A DNA stretch of 64,000 nucleotides, taken from contig JAIXWL010000012.1 in assembly GCA_027491315.1 (NCBI GenBank), positions 86,940 through 150,939 on the forward strand, read 5' to 3'. The notes beneath the pieces were generated by a model. The model worked only from the letters and a program-made list of their open reading frames with translations. It was not told the origin of the DNA and did not search any database. The DNA is from Cytophagaceae bacterium. Lineage in GTDB: Bacteria > Bacteroidota > Bacteroidia > Cytophagales > Spirosomataceae. Below are positions 54,627-64,000 of the stretch, piece by piece; within the stretch, counting starts at the first letter, position 1, and each line of letters starts with the position of its first letter. The position numbers were made by a program, and so were the translations under genes.

Positions 54627-57600
54627 CTATGCATCGTAATTTAAAACTGGACTTAACCAACGTTCTATCTCCTCAACCGGCATTTGTTTACGTTGAGCAT
54701 AATCCTCCACTTGATCTTTGGTAATTTTTCCTAAACCATAATAGGTGGATTTAGGATGAGAAAAGTAAAAACCTGAAACTGAAGATGCGGGATACATGGC
54801 ATAGCTTTCGGTCAACTTAATTCCAATTTGATTTTCAGCATCCAATAATTCAAACAATCGCTTCTTTTCCGTATGATCTGGACAAGCAGGATAACCTGGA
54901 GCTGGACGAATGCCCGAATATTTCTCGGCAATCAAATCTTCGTTAGTCAAATCTTCATCACGCTCATAAGCCCAGAATTCTTTACGAACTCGCTCATGCA
55001 ACAATTCGGCAAAGGCCTCTGCCAAACGGTCTGCTAAAGCCTTGACCATGATGGAATTATAATCATCATGCGCTTTATCGTATTTTTCTAATAGCGCTTC
55101 AATACCAATACCCGCGGTTACTGCAAAAGCTCCCACGTAATCGGTAACTCCAGTTTCTAAAGGTGCCACAAAATCACTTAAACAATGATTAGCCAGGTTT
55201 GCAGCTTTGACATTTTGCTGACGCAAATGATGAAGCCACTGACTCGAATCAGAATTTTCATCCTTCTTTACAATCTCATAATTCACATGGACATGTGCAC
55301 CATGTTTTTCACAAGCTACCTTATTTTCATTGGCCTTAAAATCATGCAAAATTATATCATCACCAAAGGCATTTGCTGGGAAAAATCCTAAGGCAGCTTT
55401 AGCTTGTAAGGATTTATCATGTATAATTTCGGCTAATAAATCTTGGGCATCTTGGAATAGCTTTTTTGCCTCATGACCCACCACGGCATCATCAAAAATA
55501 CGAGGATATTTTCCACTCAATTGCCAAGTGGCAAAAAATGGAGTCCAGTCGATGTATTTAGCAATCTCAGCCAAAGAGTAATCTTCAAAGTATTTTACCC
55601 CTAAGAAAGTGGGTTGATAAGCTTGAAAATCAGACCAATCGATTCCTCTCGATTTTTGTCTAGCTTGGTCAATGGTCAAATAATTTTTCTCTTGCTGACG
55701 CGCGGCATGTTGAACACGTATCTGAGCATATTCCTCCTTGATTTCGTTGAATATTTCCTTTTGGGATAATTCACTTTGTAATAATCTACCTGCCACGGGT
55801 ACCGAACGTGATGCATCCAATACGTGAATTACAGGTCCATCATAATGAGGATCTATTTTTACTGCGGTATGTAATCGAGAAGTTGTAGCTCCGCCAATCA
55901 GCAAAGGAATGGTAAAGCCCATGCGCTTCATTTCTTTTGCCACATAGACCATTTCATCCAAACTTGGAGTTATTAAACCCGATAAGCCTATGATATCCAC
56001 TTGATGTTCTTTGGCAGCAGCCAAAATCTTATCACAGGAAACCATGACACCTAAATCAATTACTTCATAATTATTGCAAGCCAACACCACCCCTACGATA
56101 TTTTTACCGATATCGTGGACGTCGCCCTTTACCGTAGCTAATAAAATTTTTCCTGCTGAAGAGCTCTCTCCTACTTGTTTTTCTGCTTCAATAAATGGTA
56201 ATAAATAGGCTACCGCCTTTTTCATGACTCGGGCAGATTTTACTACCTGAGGCAAGAACATTTTTCCTGCTCCAAATAAGTCACCCACCACATTCATTCC
56301 ATCCATCAAAGGGCCTTCAATAACTTGAATAGGACGCTCAACTAACTTTCTAGCCTCTTCGGTATCTTCATCAATAAACTCAGTTAAACCTTTGATAAGG
56401 GCATGCTCTAAACGTTTATTAACAGGTAATTTTCTCCAAGCATCATCTACCACTTGCTCTTTACCAGAGGATTTAACGGTATCAGCAAAAGCGACTAATT
56501 TTTCGGTAGCATCGGGGTTTCTGTTAAGCAGAACATCTTCACACAGATCCCTTAAAGGCTGAGAAATCTCATCGTAAACGCCTAATTGACTGGCATTTAC
56601 AATACCCATATCCATACCTGCTTGAATAGCATAATATAAAAATACGGTATGCATCGCCTCTCGAACGACTTCATTTCCACGGAATGAAAAGGAAATATTG
56701 GATACACCACCTGATACCTTGGCATGAGGTAGGTTTTTCTTAATCCAGGAAGTTGCTTTGATGAAATCATTGGCATAATTATTATGCTCTTCCATTCCAG
56801 TAGCAACCGTCAAAATATTAGGGTCAAAGATGATATCCTGTGGAGGGAAATTTACCACATTGACTAAGATATCATAAGCTCTTTGGCAAATTTCAATTCG
56901 ACGCTCATAAGAATCTGCTTGACCTTGCTCATCAAAAGCCATTACGACCACAGAAGCACCGTATCGCTTTACTTTTTTAGCTAATTCAATAAAACGCTCT
57001 TCTCCTTCCTTAAGGGAAATGGAATTCACTACAGATTTACCTTGAACGCACTTTAATCCCGCCTCAATAACTTCCCATTTGGAAGAGTCAATCATGATGG
57101 GTAAGCGGGAGATATCGGGTTCAGACATCAATAAATTGAGGAATTGAGGCATCATTTTAACACCGTCAATCATACCTTCATCTAGGTTGACATCCAAGAT
57201 TTGAGCACCACCATCTACTTGCTCCCTGGCAATAGCAATAGCTTCTTCAAAATTTTCCTCACGAATCAATCGGGCGAATTTTTTTGAGCCGGTCACATTA
57301 CAACGCTCACCAATATTGACAAAATTGGTCAATTCGGTAATTTCCAAAGGTTCTAATCCAGAAAGTTTCTGATTTAGGTTTTCAGCTGGTAATTGATGAG
57401 GTGGATATTTTGCTGCCGTTTGAGCGATCAAGCGGATATGGTCTGGCGTAGTACCGCAACAGCCTCCAATGATGTTAATGAAGCCATTTTGCAAATAATC
57501 CTCAATCACCGTAGCCATTTGTTCTGGACTTTGGTCATATTCACCCATTTCATTTGGCAAACCTGCATTCGGATGAGCAGATACTAAAAATGGTGATTTA

Positions 57601-58388
57601 TCAGAAAGAGTCTTAATATATGGTCGCATTAAATCCGCACCCAAGGCACAGTTTAAACCTACCGACAATAAAGGCATATGGGCAATAGATGCCAAAAATG
57701 CCTCTGTAGTTTGACCGGAAAGAGTTCTACCGGAAGCGTCTGTAATGGTCCCTGAGACCATGACAGGTAAATAAGGTTGATTTGGATTTTGCTGAAAATA
57801 TTGATCTATGGCAAAAAGAGCTGCCTTAGCGTTGAGTGTATCGAATACTGTTTCTACCAAAAGTAAGTCTACACCTCCATCCACTAATCCACGTACTTGT
57901 TCTTGGTAGGCCTCAACCAATTCATCAAAAGATACGGCTCTGAAACCAGGATCATTGACATCGGGCGATAAGGAAAGAGTACGGTTGGTTGGCCCAATTG
58001 AACCTGCCACATAGCGAGGCTGTTCTGGAGTTTTTAAGCTATACTCATCGGCAACTTCTTTGGCTATCTTGGCTGATTCAAAATTTAATTCGTAAACTAA
58101 ATCTTCCATGTGATAATCCGCCATGGCAATGGAGGTACCCGAAAAAGTATTTGTTTCTGCTATATCAGCGCCTGCCTCAAAATATTTGGCATGAATTTCC
58201 TTGATAACGTCTGGACGCGTAAGGGACAACAAATCATTGTTTCCTTTTACTTCATGAGGAAAGTCTTTAAACCTATCTCCACGATAATCTCCATCTGTTA
58301 ATTGATACTGCTGAATTAAAGAACCCATAGCGCCATCAAGCACTAAGATTCGATCTTTCAATCGATCTAAAATATTTTGTTTCTGCAT
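54627..58388 (-). CDS. metH: Cobalamin-dependent methionine synthase
   Basis: From the ATG at 58388 this is a 1253-residue, four-module enzyme. The homocysteine-binding module comes first ([12 protein letters not shown]; zinc cysteines in GGCCGTTP), then the folate module ([14 protein letters not shown]), the cobalamin module (the lower-ligand histidine in [11 protein letters not shown]) and the C-terminal SAM-binding activation module ([12 protein letters not shown]). The frame extends ten codons further up, but the chosen ATG starts the conserved part. The enzyme needs vitamin B12, which the cell must make or import. I saw no cobalamin riboswitch in the 100 bases upstream. Confidence 0.96.
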   Translation of the reverse strand: MQKQNILDRLKDRILVLDGAMGSLIQQYQLTDGDYRGDRFKDFPHEVKGNNDLLSLTRPDVIKEIHAKYFEAGADIAETNTFSGTSIAMADYHMEDLVYELNFESAKIAKEVADEYSLKTPEQPRYVAGSIGPTNRTLSLSPDVNDPGFRAVSFDELVEAYQEQVRGLVDGGVDLLLVETVFDTLNAKAALFAIDQYFQQNPNQPYLPVMVSGTITDASGRTLSGQTTEAFLASIAHMPLLSVGLNCALGADLMRPYIKTLSDKSPFLVSAHPNAGLPNEMGEYDQSPEQMATVIEDYLQNGFINIIGGCCGTTPDHIRLIAQTAAKYPPHQLPAENLNQKLSGLEPLEITELTNFVNIGERCNVTGSKKFARLIREENFEEAIAIAREQVDGGAQILDVNLDEGMIDGVKMMPQFLNLLMSEPDISRLPIMIDSSKWEVIEAGLKCVQGKSVVNSISLKEGEERFIELAKKVKRYGASVVVMAFDEQGQADSYERRIEICQRAYDILVNVVNFPPQDIIFDPNILTVATGMEEHNNYANDFIKATSWIKKNLPHAKVSGGVSNISFSFRGNEVVREAMHTVFLYYAIQAGMDMGIVNASQLGVYDEISQPLRDLCEDVLLNRNPDATEKLVAFADTVKSSGKEQVVDDAWRKLPVNKRLEHALIKGLTEFIDEDTEEARKLVERPIQVIEGPLMDGMNVVGDLFGAGKMFLPQVVKSARVMKKAVAYLLPFIEAEKQVGESSSAGKILLATVKGDVHDIGKNIVGVVLACNNYEVIDLGVMVSCDKILAAAKEHQVDIIGLSGLITPSLDEMVYVAKEMKRMGFTIPLLIGGATTSRLHTAVKIDPHYDGPVIHVLDASRSVPVAGRLLQSELSQKEIFNEIKEEYAQIRVQHAARQQEKNYLTIDQARQKSRGIDWSDFQAYQPTFLGVKYFEDYSLAEIAKYIDWTPFFATWQLSGKYPRIFDDAVVGHEAKKLFQDAQDLLAEIIHDKSLQAKAALGFFPANAFGDDIILHDFKANENKVACEKHGAHVHVNYEIVKKDENSDSSQWLHHLRQQNVKAANLANHCLSDFVAPLETGVTDYVGAFAVTAGIGIEALLEKYDKAHDDYNSIMVKALADRLAEAFAELLHERVRKEFWAYERDEDLTNEDLIAEKYSGIRPAPGYPACPDHTEKKRLFELLDAENQIGIKLTESYAMYPASSVSGFYFSHPKSTYYGLGKITKDQVEDYAQRKQMPVEEIERWLSPVLNYDA

Positions 58389-58488
58389 ATTGATATAAAC
58401 CTTCTCCGAATCGTACAATAATTCGAATAACCTCTTAAAAATCTTATAAAGATACGCCTTTTGAAGGTCTATATAAAGAGATATTTAT

Positions 58489-59241
58489 TTAAAGAAAGCC
58501 TAATTTCTTAATTTTTTCTAAATCAGAAGGACTATCAATTCCCACGGTTTCGTGTTGGGTTTCGATGAGTTTAATTTGAAAACCATGTTGAAGCCAACGC
58601 AATTGTTCCAACATTTCTGCCTTTTCTAAACTAGAAACAGGCAATTGACTAAGAACAGGCAGGACATCTGCCCGATAAGCATAAAGTCCTATGTGTTTAA
58701 AAAAGTGATGGTGATCAAACCAATCTTCCGTAGCCACTCCTCGCAAGTATGGAATCGTTTGTCGGGAAAAATACAAGGCATTATGTTGTTCATCCATCAC
58801 CACCTTGGGAACATTGGTATTAAATAAGGTCAATTCATCGTGAATCTCCTTAACCAAAGTTAGAATGGGGGCATTACTTTCAAAACCTGTGCTTAGTTCT
58901 AGTAATTGATCAGGATTAATAAATGGCTCATCACCTTGAATGTTGACTAAATAATCTACTGGGCTATCCAATTTACTTAAAATTTCGGCGCAGCGATCTG
59001 TCCCTGATTGATGTAAGGCATCAGTCATCATCACTTCTGCACCAAACTTTTGAGCTACATCAAATATTCGTTCATCATCCGTGGCAATAATAATTTTCTC
59101 CCATCCTGGAACGGAAGCTACTTGATCATAAGTGCGTTGAATCATGGGTTTACCTCCCAAATCAACCAAAGGTTTTCCGGGAAAGCGCATAGAAGCATAC
59201 CTAGCAGGAATGACAGCTACCACTTTTTTGCCTTGCATCAT
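58489..59241 (-). CDS. kdsB: 3-deoxy-manno-octulosonate cytidylyltransferase
   Basis: This enzyme activates Kdo as CMP-Kdo for lipopolysaccharide. From the ATG at 59241 it has 250 residues. VIPARYASMRFPGKPL is the nucleotide-binding start, with NIQGDEPFI and IGLYAYR as further family motifs. The open frame runs about 35 residues further upstream, beyond the family start and into the next gene's 5' region, so the internal ATG was chosen. It is divergent from the DUF4905 gene. metH lies downstream after about 100 bases. Confidence 0.93.
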   Translation of the reverse strand: MMQGKKVVAVIPARYASMRFPGKPLVDLGGKPMIQRTYDQVASVPGWEKIIIATDDERIFDVAQKFGAEVMMTDALHQSGTDRCAEILSKLDSPVDYLVNIQGDEPFINPDQLLELSTGFESNAPILTLVKEIHDELTLFNTNVPKVVMDEQHNALYFSRQTIPYLRGVATEDWFDHHHFFKHIGLYAYRADVLPVLSQLPVSSLEKAEMLEQLRWLQHGFQIKLIETQHETVGIDSPSDLEKIKKLGFL

Positions 59242-59289
59242 ATTCAGATGTACATTAATTGATAGAATATTGCCAAATTTGCACATTAT

Positions 59290-60069
59290 TTGCCTAGAAA
59301 CCTTTTGTCTGACTTGAAAAAAAAATTCCAATATCGATTTTCGCAACCCGTTTGGAGCCTAGGCTATTGGGGTAACAAAGAGACTCCTAAACTTTGGATA
59401 GAAGCTAAAGATGCCACTGGAGGACATTGGTATTCCTATGATTTTAAGTCCAACGAATTAAGACTAATTTCCAATTTACCAGCTCACAGTAGTCACTTAC
59501 AATGGCTAAAAGGCCGTGAAAAGTTAGGGGTATTTGTACGCTTACAGGCTGGGAAAAACCCGGGAATAGAGGCTGTAGAGGCTTACAATTTGTTAGATGG
59601 GCAATTACAATATGCCATAGAAAGTCAACAAGCAAAGGAATTATCAGAAGATCAACTGGTAATTCAACAAGGGAAATCGGCTTTGATTTTAGATGTGGAT
59701 TCTGGTAAAATTCTTTCTAAACAAAGGGAATCAACTGATACTGAGACGTTTGCATTTGAAAGCCCACATCATATAGAAGAAAGTCAAGAACAATTTTCTG
59801 CCTTTAAACAATTTTTTAAGCTCAAATTCAGTTTACAGATTGCAAAGGGTTTGGATTATTGGGAAGGCGAGGATAAGCTAATTTTTTCTTATTATCTTTA
59901 CGATGGTGCATGGAAAAATTACCTTTTGGTCTGTGACAATCATTTCCAAATCATTTTACATGAACTTTTGGAAGAAGGGGAATTGATGGGATATCATACC
60001 TTTCAAATTTTCCAAAATCACTTATTATTTATTCAACACAAGCTACAACTAGAAATTTATGAATTTTAA
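59290..60069 (+). CDS. DUF4905 family protein
   Basis: This protein of about 259 residues matches DUF4905, known mainly from Bacteroidota and without established function. FSQPVWSLGYWGNKETPKLWIE and ATGGHWYSYDF-type stretches suggest a beta-rich, repeat-like fold. No signal peptide or membrane segment is seen. There is no ATG near the N-terminus, so translation must use TTG (59290, 59305 or 59314). It overlaps the next gene by 11 bases. Confidence 0.75.
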   Translation: MPRNLLSDLKKKFQYRFSQPVWSLGYWGNKETPKLWIEAKDATGGHWYSYDFKSNELRLISNLPAHSSHLQWLKGREKLGVFVRLQAGKNPGIEAVEAYNLLDGQLQYAIESQQAKELSEDQLVIQQGKSALILDVDSGKILSKQRESTDTETFAFESPHHIEESQEQFSAFKQFFKLKFSLQIAKGLDYWEGEDKLIFSYYLYDGAWKNYLLVCDNHFQIILHELLEEGELMGYHTFQIFQNHLLFIQHKLQLEIYEF

Positions 60070-60994
60070 ATCATTGATACTCTTCTTATTTATTTGTTTG
60101 GGATTTTCTGCTCAAATAAAAGCCATGACAGTAGATTCTTTGGGCTTAAAAAAAGAAAACAATAAAACTTATGTAGTATTTAAAGTGGGTCCTAAGCAGT
60201 CCTTATTCTCGATACTTCGTCGTTATAATTTATCCCTAAGCGAATTCAAACAAGTGAATCCAGAAATTGGGATTCCAGTAAAAACAGGAGAACTGGTGTT
60301 TATTCCATTACATTATTTAGAGGAAAGCCCTAGTATTTTAAAAACCATCGACAAACCGAATGAAGTTAGTGTGGCTCCAACCAGCCCTGAAAAAACCGTT
60401 GAGGACGGAAATAAATCGGATAAAGGGATTCACATTGTAGCTCGCAGACAAGGTTTATTGACTATTGCCAACATGCATCAGGTGACGATGGCGCAAATTA
60501 GAAAATGGAATAATTTAACCTCTGATCGTCTTCAAGAGGGACAGCGTTTAATTATTGCGGAACCAAGTGCAAGCAGCATAGACAAGACTTCCTTATTACC
60601 TAACAAAACAGAAAAGGTAGCCGAAACCAAGGAAGCTAAAATTGATATGACCTTACCGGCAGCTAAAGAAAATTCAACAGCTGCTGCAAGCGGCACCCCG
60701 GAAGGAAGTACGACACAAGAAGGTATTCGCAAGACCATTGAAACGGGTATTGCTGAATTAATTGATGTTCCCGACAATTCTGGTAAATATTTAGCCTTAC
60801 ACAAATCGGCCCCAATTGGAACCTTGGTATTGGTTAAAAACTTGGCAAATAACCAAAGCATTTGGGTTAAAGTGATTGGTCGTTTACCTAACACCGATAA
60901 CAAGGTAATTATTAAATTATCCCCAAAAGCATTTGAGCGATTAAATGCAGTGGATAAACGTATTAGAGCTGAAATAAGTTATTTAGTTCAATAA
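60059..60994 (+). CDS. LysM and RlpA-like double-psi barrel protein, secreted
   Basis: This 311-residue protein has a signal peptide (about 1-23), two LysM domains (about 33-80, FKVGPKQSLFSILRRYNLSL; and about 120-165, RRQGLLTIANMHQVTM), a low-complexity linker rich in A, T and E (about 168-225) and a C-terminal domain (about 228-311) resembling the RlpA double-psi barrel (ALHKSAPIGTLVLVKNLANNQ, VKVIGRLPNT). A peptidoglycan-binding or glycan-cleaving role at the division site is possible. It overlaps DUF4905 and is followed one base later by a small membrane protein gene. Confidence 0.83.
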   Translation: MNFKSLILFLFICLGFSAQIKAMTVDSLGLKKENNKTYVVFKVGPKQSLFSILRRYNLSLSEFKQVNPEIGIPVKTGELVFIPLHYLEESPSILKTIDKPNEVSVAPTSPEKTVEDGNKSDKGIHIVARRQGLLTIANMHQVTMAQIRKWNNLTSDRLQEGQRLIIAEPSASSIDKTSLLPNKTEKVAETKEAKIDMTLPAAKENSTAAASGTPEGSTTQEGIRKTIETGIAELIDVPDNSGKYLALHKSAPIGTLVLVKNLANNQSIWVKVIGRLPNTDNKVIIKLSPKAFERLNAVDKRIRAEISYLVQ

Positions 60995-60995
60995 T

Positions 60996-61160
60996 ATGGC
61001 AAAACGGAAAAGACCAATTACAGCAGGAAATGTAGTTTTTGAGGTATTTTTTATCTTATCCTACCCTTTCATAGCTGCATTTTCAGTAGTAGTTACCATT
61101 TTGGTCTGGATATTTTCTTTACCTTCCAAAATCATAGCTTTCTTTGGTTCCAAAAAATAG
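60996..61160 (+). CDS. Small membrane protein, 54 residues
   Basis: The ATG is one base after the preceding stop and the frame runs 54 codons to a TAG five bases... four bases before the next ATG (61165), so it fills the gap between two real genes. It begins with a basic MAKRKRPITAG and has a hydrophobic centre (about 14-42, VFFILSYPFIAAFSVVVTIL within it), ending KIIAFFGSKK. It looks like a single-pass or hairpin membrane protein. No family is recognised. Confidence 0.65.
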   Translation: MAKRKRPITAGNVVFEVFFILSYPFIAAFSVVVTILVWIFSLPSKIIAFFGSKK

Positions 61161-61164
61161 AAAG

Positions 61165-61947
61165 ATGCAGGATGATTTAGTCGAGCTATTAAATAAAAAA
61201 GTAGCCTTTTTCAATCATCCTAGGTTCATTGAACATGACCCCATTTCGATTCCACACCTTTTTAGTAAAAAGCAGGATATAGAAATCATGGGATTTTGGA
61301 TTTCTATGCTGGCCTGGGGACAAAGAAAAACCATTTTACAAAAGGGACGGGAGTTGATTGATTTGATGGATGGAGCTCCTTATGATTTTGTTTTACAACA
61401 TCAGGAAAAGGATCTTCAACGCTTCGAGCAATTTAAACATCGGACTTTTAATTATACAGACACCTTATATTTTCTTTCCTTCTTTCGGAATCATTATCAG
61501 CAGTATTCCAGTTTGGAAGAGGCCTTTGTGCTAGGAAATTTTAATACAGAAAACTCCGATATAGAAGAAGCATTAAATGGCTTTTATCGCTATTTTTTTG
61601 AGCCATCTTGGGCTCCCGAACGCACGAAAAAACATGTATCTGCTCCCGTGAAAAACTCCGCCTGTAAGCGCTTATGTATGTTTTTACGATGGATGGTACG
61701 AAAAGACCAGGCTGGAGTGGATTTTGGAATTTGGTCAAAAATAGCACCTCATCAATTAATTTGTCCCTTGGATGTACATTCGCAGCGAACTGCGGAAAGG
61801 TTACACTTGGTTTCTCCTGGACCTACCCATTGGAAGAAAGCGGTAGAACTAACACAAGTATTAAAACAATATAATTCAACCGATCCTGTACAATATGACT
61901 TTGCCTTGTATGGTATGGGAATAGAGGAAAAAACGCTATGGAAATAA
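61165..61947 (+). CDS. TIGR02757 (DUF2400) family protein
   Basis: This 260-residue protein matches the DUF2400 family, a helix-hairpin-helix DNA-glycosylase-like group without established activity. Typical segments are ISMLAWGQRKTILQ, CKRLCMFLRWMVRKD and CPLDVHSQRTAERL. The frame is open to a TTG at 61144, but the ATG at 61165 lies just behind the small membrane protein stop. It overlaps the epimerase gene by ten bases. Confidence 0.87.
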   Translation: MQDDLVELLNKKVAFFNHPRFIEHDPISIPHLFSKKQDIEIMGFWISMLAWGQRKTILQKGRELIDLMDGAPYDFVLQHQEKDLQRFEQFKHRTFNYTDTLYFLSFFRNHYQQYSSLEEAFVLGNFNTENSDIEEALNGFYRYFFEPSWAPERTKKHVSAPVKNSACKRLCMFLRWMVRKDQAGVDFGIWSKIAPHQLICPLDVHSQRTAERLHLVSPGPTHWKKAVELTQVLKQYNSTDPVQYDFALYGMGIEEKTLWK

Positions 61948-62897
61948 ATTTTATCGATTCACCTGATGGCCGAGTAGTTCAATTGCGCAATCCCGCGACT
62001 GGTGAATCAGCTGAAATACTAGCAGACCTAGGAGGAGCCTTAAAAAGCTTATATGTCAGTTTTGCTGGTAAATTAGAAAACATCATTGCTATCCCTCAAT
62101 CGAAGCAATTTTCAATGAGGGACAATGATTTATACCCAAGTGCTTTACTATGCCCTTGGGTAAACCGTGTCAGAAACGGTAATTACTCATTCTTGGGAAA
62201 GAACTACCAATTACCCATCAATGAAAAGGCCTTGGGTAATGCCATACATGGATTTCTTGCTAGAAGGCCTTTTGAATTGGGGAAACAAGTATGTACTGAT
62301 GGATTTGCCAAGATTTCTTTAATTTACAACTATGAGGGAGATTATGAAGCCTACCCCTTCCCTTTTGTGTTTGAATGGGAATTTAGCTTAGGTCAGGAAG
62401 GAATTTTAGATGTTTCTATGAAATGTACTAATTCAGGTGAGGGTGAAATGCCTTTTGCATGCGGTTGGCATCCCTATTTTCAAATTCCAGGAACTGATTT
62501 AGCAGATTATCATATATACTTTCAGGGTAAAAGCCGCTTTTTATCTGATTCACAAATGATTCCAATGAAAGAAGAATTGATGGAAATGACAAAAGGCCTA
62601 TCCTTTAGAACCCAAGAAATAGACCACGTTTTTCGATTGAACCCAATGGATATCCACTTGACTGAATTGGTGGACACGAAGCAAAAAAGAGCCTTATTTG
62701 TTCAGCAGTCTAGTAAACTTTTTCCGTTTTTAGTAGTCTTTGCCCCTGCCAATGAAAATTGTGTCGCTATTGAGCCCATGACAGCTAATACGGATGCTTT
62801 TAATACCTTGGATGGATTGATTCAATTAAAATCAGGAGATTTTTTTCAAGGAAATGTACAAATTTGGGTAGGAAATCCGTTAGAGCTCACAAGGTAG
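61938..62897 (+). CDS. Aldose 1-epimerase family protein
   Basis: This 319-residue beta-sandwich protein matches galactose mutarotase-like enzymes. LCPWVNRVRNGNYSF and NAIHGFLARRPFEL contain the substrate-binding histidine and arginine, and FACGWHPYFQI the second conserved histidine. It interconverts anomers of hexoses or related sugars. The precise sugar is unknown. It belongs to the same run of overlapping genes as DUF4905 and DUF2400. Confidence 0.87.
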   Translation: MEINFIDSPDGRVVQLRNPATGESAEILADLGGALKSLYVSFAGKLENIIAIPQSKQFSMRDNDLYPSALLCPWVNRVRNGNYSFLGKNYQLPINEKALGNAIHGFLARRPFELGKQVCTDGFAKISLIYNYEGDYEAYPFPFVFEWEFSLGQEGILDVSMKCTNSGEGEMPFACGWHPYFQIPGTDLADYHIYFQGKSRFLSDSQMIPMKEELMEMTKGLSFRTQEIDHVFRLNPMDIHLTELVDTKQKRALFVQQSSKLFPFLVVFAPANENCVAIEPMTANTDAFNTLDGLIQLKSGDFFQGNVQIWVGNPLELTR

Positions 62898-62911
62898 AAC
62901 AATCAATTTTG

Positions 62912-62919
62912 TACATTTG
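62912..62919 (+). promoter_or_regulatory. Promoter -7 element of the DUF3078 gene, four bases before the ATG
   Basis: TACATTTG, then four bases, then the ATG at 62924. It favours that ATG over the longer frame that begins at 62864 and suggests a leaderless mRNA. Confidence 0.5.
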
Positions 62920-62923
62920 TCAC

Positions 62924-63814
62924 ATGAAGGTCCATTTACTCCTAATATTCACTAGCATTTTTATTGCTTTTCAGTCGATGGCCTCGATGAAGCCTGACAG
63001 TGTCGTTAGAAAATGGAAGCAGGAATTTACTACCGGTATCAATTTAAATCAATCAAGTTTTAGTGATAATTGGAAAGGAGGAGGAACCAATACCTTTGCA
63101 ACGGGTTGGTATTTAAATCATTCCGCCAGTGTGCAAAATAATTCTTGGCGTTTAGTGAGTGATTTACAAATGCAAGTAGGTTTTCTTCAAAATAGAACCC
63201 AAAGTTTACGTAAAAACGTAGATCGCATATTTTATGAATTTAAAGCGGGTTATCGAATTAGTCCAAAATGGGATTATTATGGTTCAACCAACTTTCAAAC
63301 TCAATTTTTTCAAGGATTTGAATACAATAAAAAGAACAGCTTAGGGATTCCTGTGGATTCTATCACTTCATCTATTTTTGCTCCTGCTTATTTGACTACC
63401 TCCATGGGTTTTGAATACCATCCTCAAAAAGCATTTTATACCCGATTTGGTATTGGTAGTTTACGTCAAACTTTTGTTTTGGATGAACGAATCTCTAGGG
63501 CAGGTTTATATGGTTTGCAAAAACCTGGAGATAATATTCGAAATCAATTTGTATTCCAATTTTTGGCCAACGTCGACAAAAATATTTTTGAAAATGTCAA
63601 CCTTAAGGCCCGCTATTCAGCCCTTATGGACTATTTTAGATTTGGTGTGTCCAACGGTATTGTACATCGGTTTGATGCCAATTTGACCATGAAGGTAAAT
63701 AAATACCTGAGTACCAATGTGCAAGCCGTTCTATTTCGAGACTATGACCAAGACCCTAATTGGCAGTTTTCACAAATTCTTTCTATGGGCTTGTTGTATA
63801 AAATAACTAAATAG
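62924..63814 (+). CDS. DUF3078 family outer membrane protein
   Basis: From the ATG at 62924 this is a 296-residue protein with a signal peptide (about 1-20) and a beta-rich mature part of alternating hydrophobic strands, fitting the DUF3078 family of Bacteroidota, probably an outer-membrane barrel. NLNQSSFSDNWKGGGTNTFA near the N-terminus is the family signature. The frame also runs back to 62864 inside the epimerase gene, but the promoter element and signal peptide fix the start. Function is unknown. Confidence 0.85.
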   Translation: MKVHLLLIFTSIFIAFQSMASMKPDSVVRKWKQEFTTGINLNQSSFSDNWKGGGTNTFATGWYLNHSASVQNNSWRLVSDLQMQVGFLQNRTQSLRKNVDRIFYEFKAGYRISPKWDYYGSTNFQTQFFQGFEYNKKNSLGIPVDSITSSIFAPAYLTTSMGFEYHPQKAFYTRFGIGSLRQTFVLDERISRAGLYGLQKPGDNIRNQFVFQFLANVDKNIFENVNLKARYSALMDYFRFGVSNGIVHRFDANLTMKVNKYLSTNVQAVLFRDYDQDPNWQFSQILSMGLLYKITK

Positions 63815-63841
63815 TTATTAGTTGCTAGGGATTAGTTATGA

Positions 63842-64000
63842 GAGAAATGGAGAATGTAGAATGTAGAATGTAGAATGTAGAATGAAGAATGGAGAATGGA
63901 GAATGAAGAATGGAGAATGTAGATTGAAGAATGAAGAATGAAGAATGAAGAATGAAGAATGAAGAATGAAGAATGAAGAATGTAGAATGAAGAATGTAGA
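63842..64000. repeat. Heptanucleotide tandem repeat, continues beyond the window
   Basis: About 22 units of a 7-base repeat, consensus AGAATGW with variants TAGAATG, AAGAATG and GAGAATG. The first units are mainly the T type, the middle has G types and the last part is nearly pure AAGAATG. TAG codons in some units and the 7-base period argue against coding. The array is cut by the window end. Confidence 0.93.

Noticed and set aside
54627..58388. Several open frames of 60-71 codons antisense or out of frame within metH
   Set aside because: The metH frame is conserved along its whole length, and the extra frames show no recognisable protein features.
58389..58488. A cobalamin or SAM riboswitch upstream of metH
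   Set aside because: The gap is too short and shows no conserved riboswitch box or large stem set.

Overview
The window is AT-rich, densely packed chromosomal DNA from a member of the Bacteroidota, most likely Cytophagales. The evidence is the repeated promoter element TAnnTTTG (often with an upstream TTTG about 19-20 bases away), an Oar-like TonB-dependent receptor, Bacteroidota-type families (DUF3109, DUF4905, DUF3078, PafA-like phosphatase, the suf order C-D-S-E-T) and a menaquinone gene (menA). I cannot name the genus with confidence. No rRNA, tRNA, CRISPR array, prophage or insertion sequence was seen.

Layout. 1-9.6 kb: the 3' end of hemW, then cell-wall genes (mtgA, a LysM lytic transglycosylase), an alkyltransferase-like protein and an AlkB-type dioxygenase (alkylation damage), two methyltransferases, a membrane protein coupled to a winged-helix regulator, rlmB, an SDR and pth. 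9.6-17.3 kb: an unknown secreted protein, metG, rpsU-xer, and thrA-thrB. 17.3-24.6 kb: a frameshifted DUF421 gene, an ExbB/ExbD pair, a Ppx/GppA phosphatase, a TPR protein and a large M16 protease, followed by a striking array of palindromes. 24.6-30.2 kb: the suf iron-sulfur operon (sufC-D-S-E-T plus a bacilliredoxin), a divergent sufA and maf. There is no sufB. 30.3-44.4 kb: a MarR-YceI-nitroreductase cluster with a clear operator candidate, cca-tsaC, argS, gpx, menA, a TPR protein, AMP nucleosidase, a small PD-(D/E)XK protein overlapping a PafA-like phosphatase, and a UDP-glucose dehydrogenase/UDP-xylose synthase pair.

44.6-64 kb: an Oar-like TonB-dependent receptor, then a tight selD-hydrolase-methylase-MBL-pssA-purS run, a CoA-binding protein, a stand-alone NUMOD4/HNH gene, metH-metF, kdsB, a DUF4905-RlpA/LysM-small membrane protein-DUF2400-epimerase-DUF3078 run, and a heptanucleotide tandem repeat that runs off the end of the window.

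The content is mostly housekeeping. Most of the unusual signal lies in intergenic structure: the palindrome array at 24.5 kb, a duplicated 27-base UTR element, the operator-like palindromes, promoter elements set exactly four bases before start codons, and the 7-base repeat. The unusual gene-level points are the one-base frameshift in DUF421 and the suf operon without sufB. I did not find convincing evidence of a new multi-gene defence or metabolic system.
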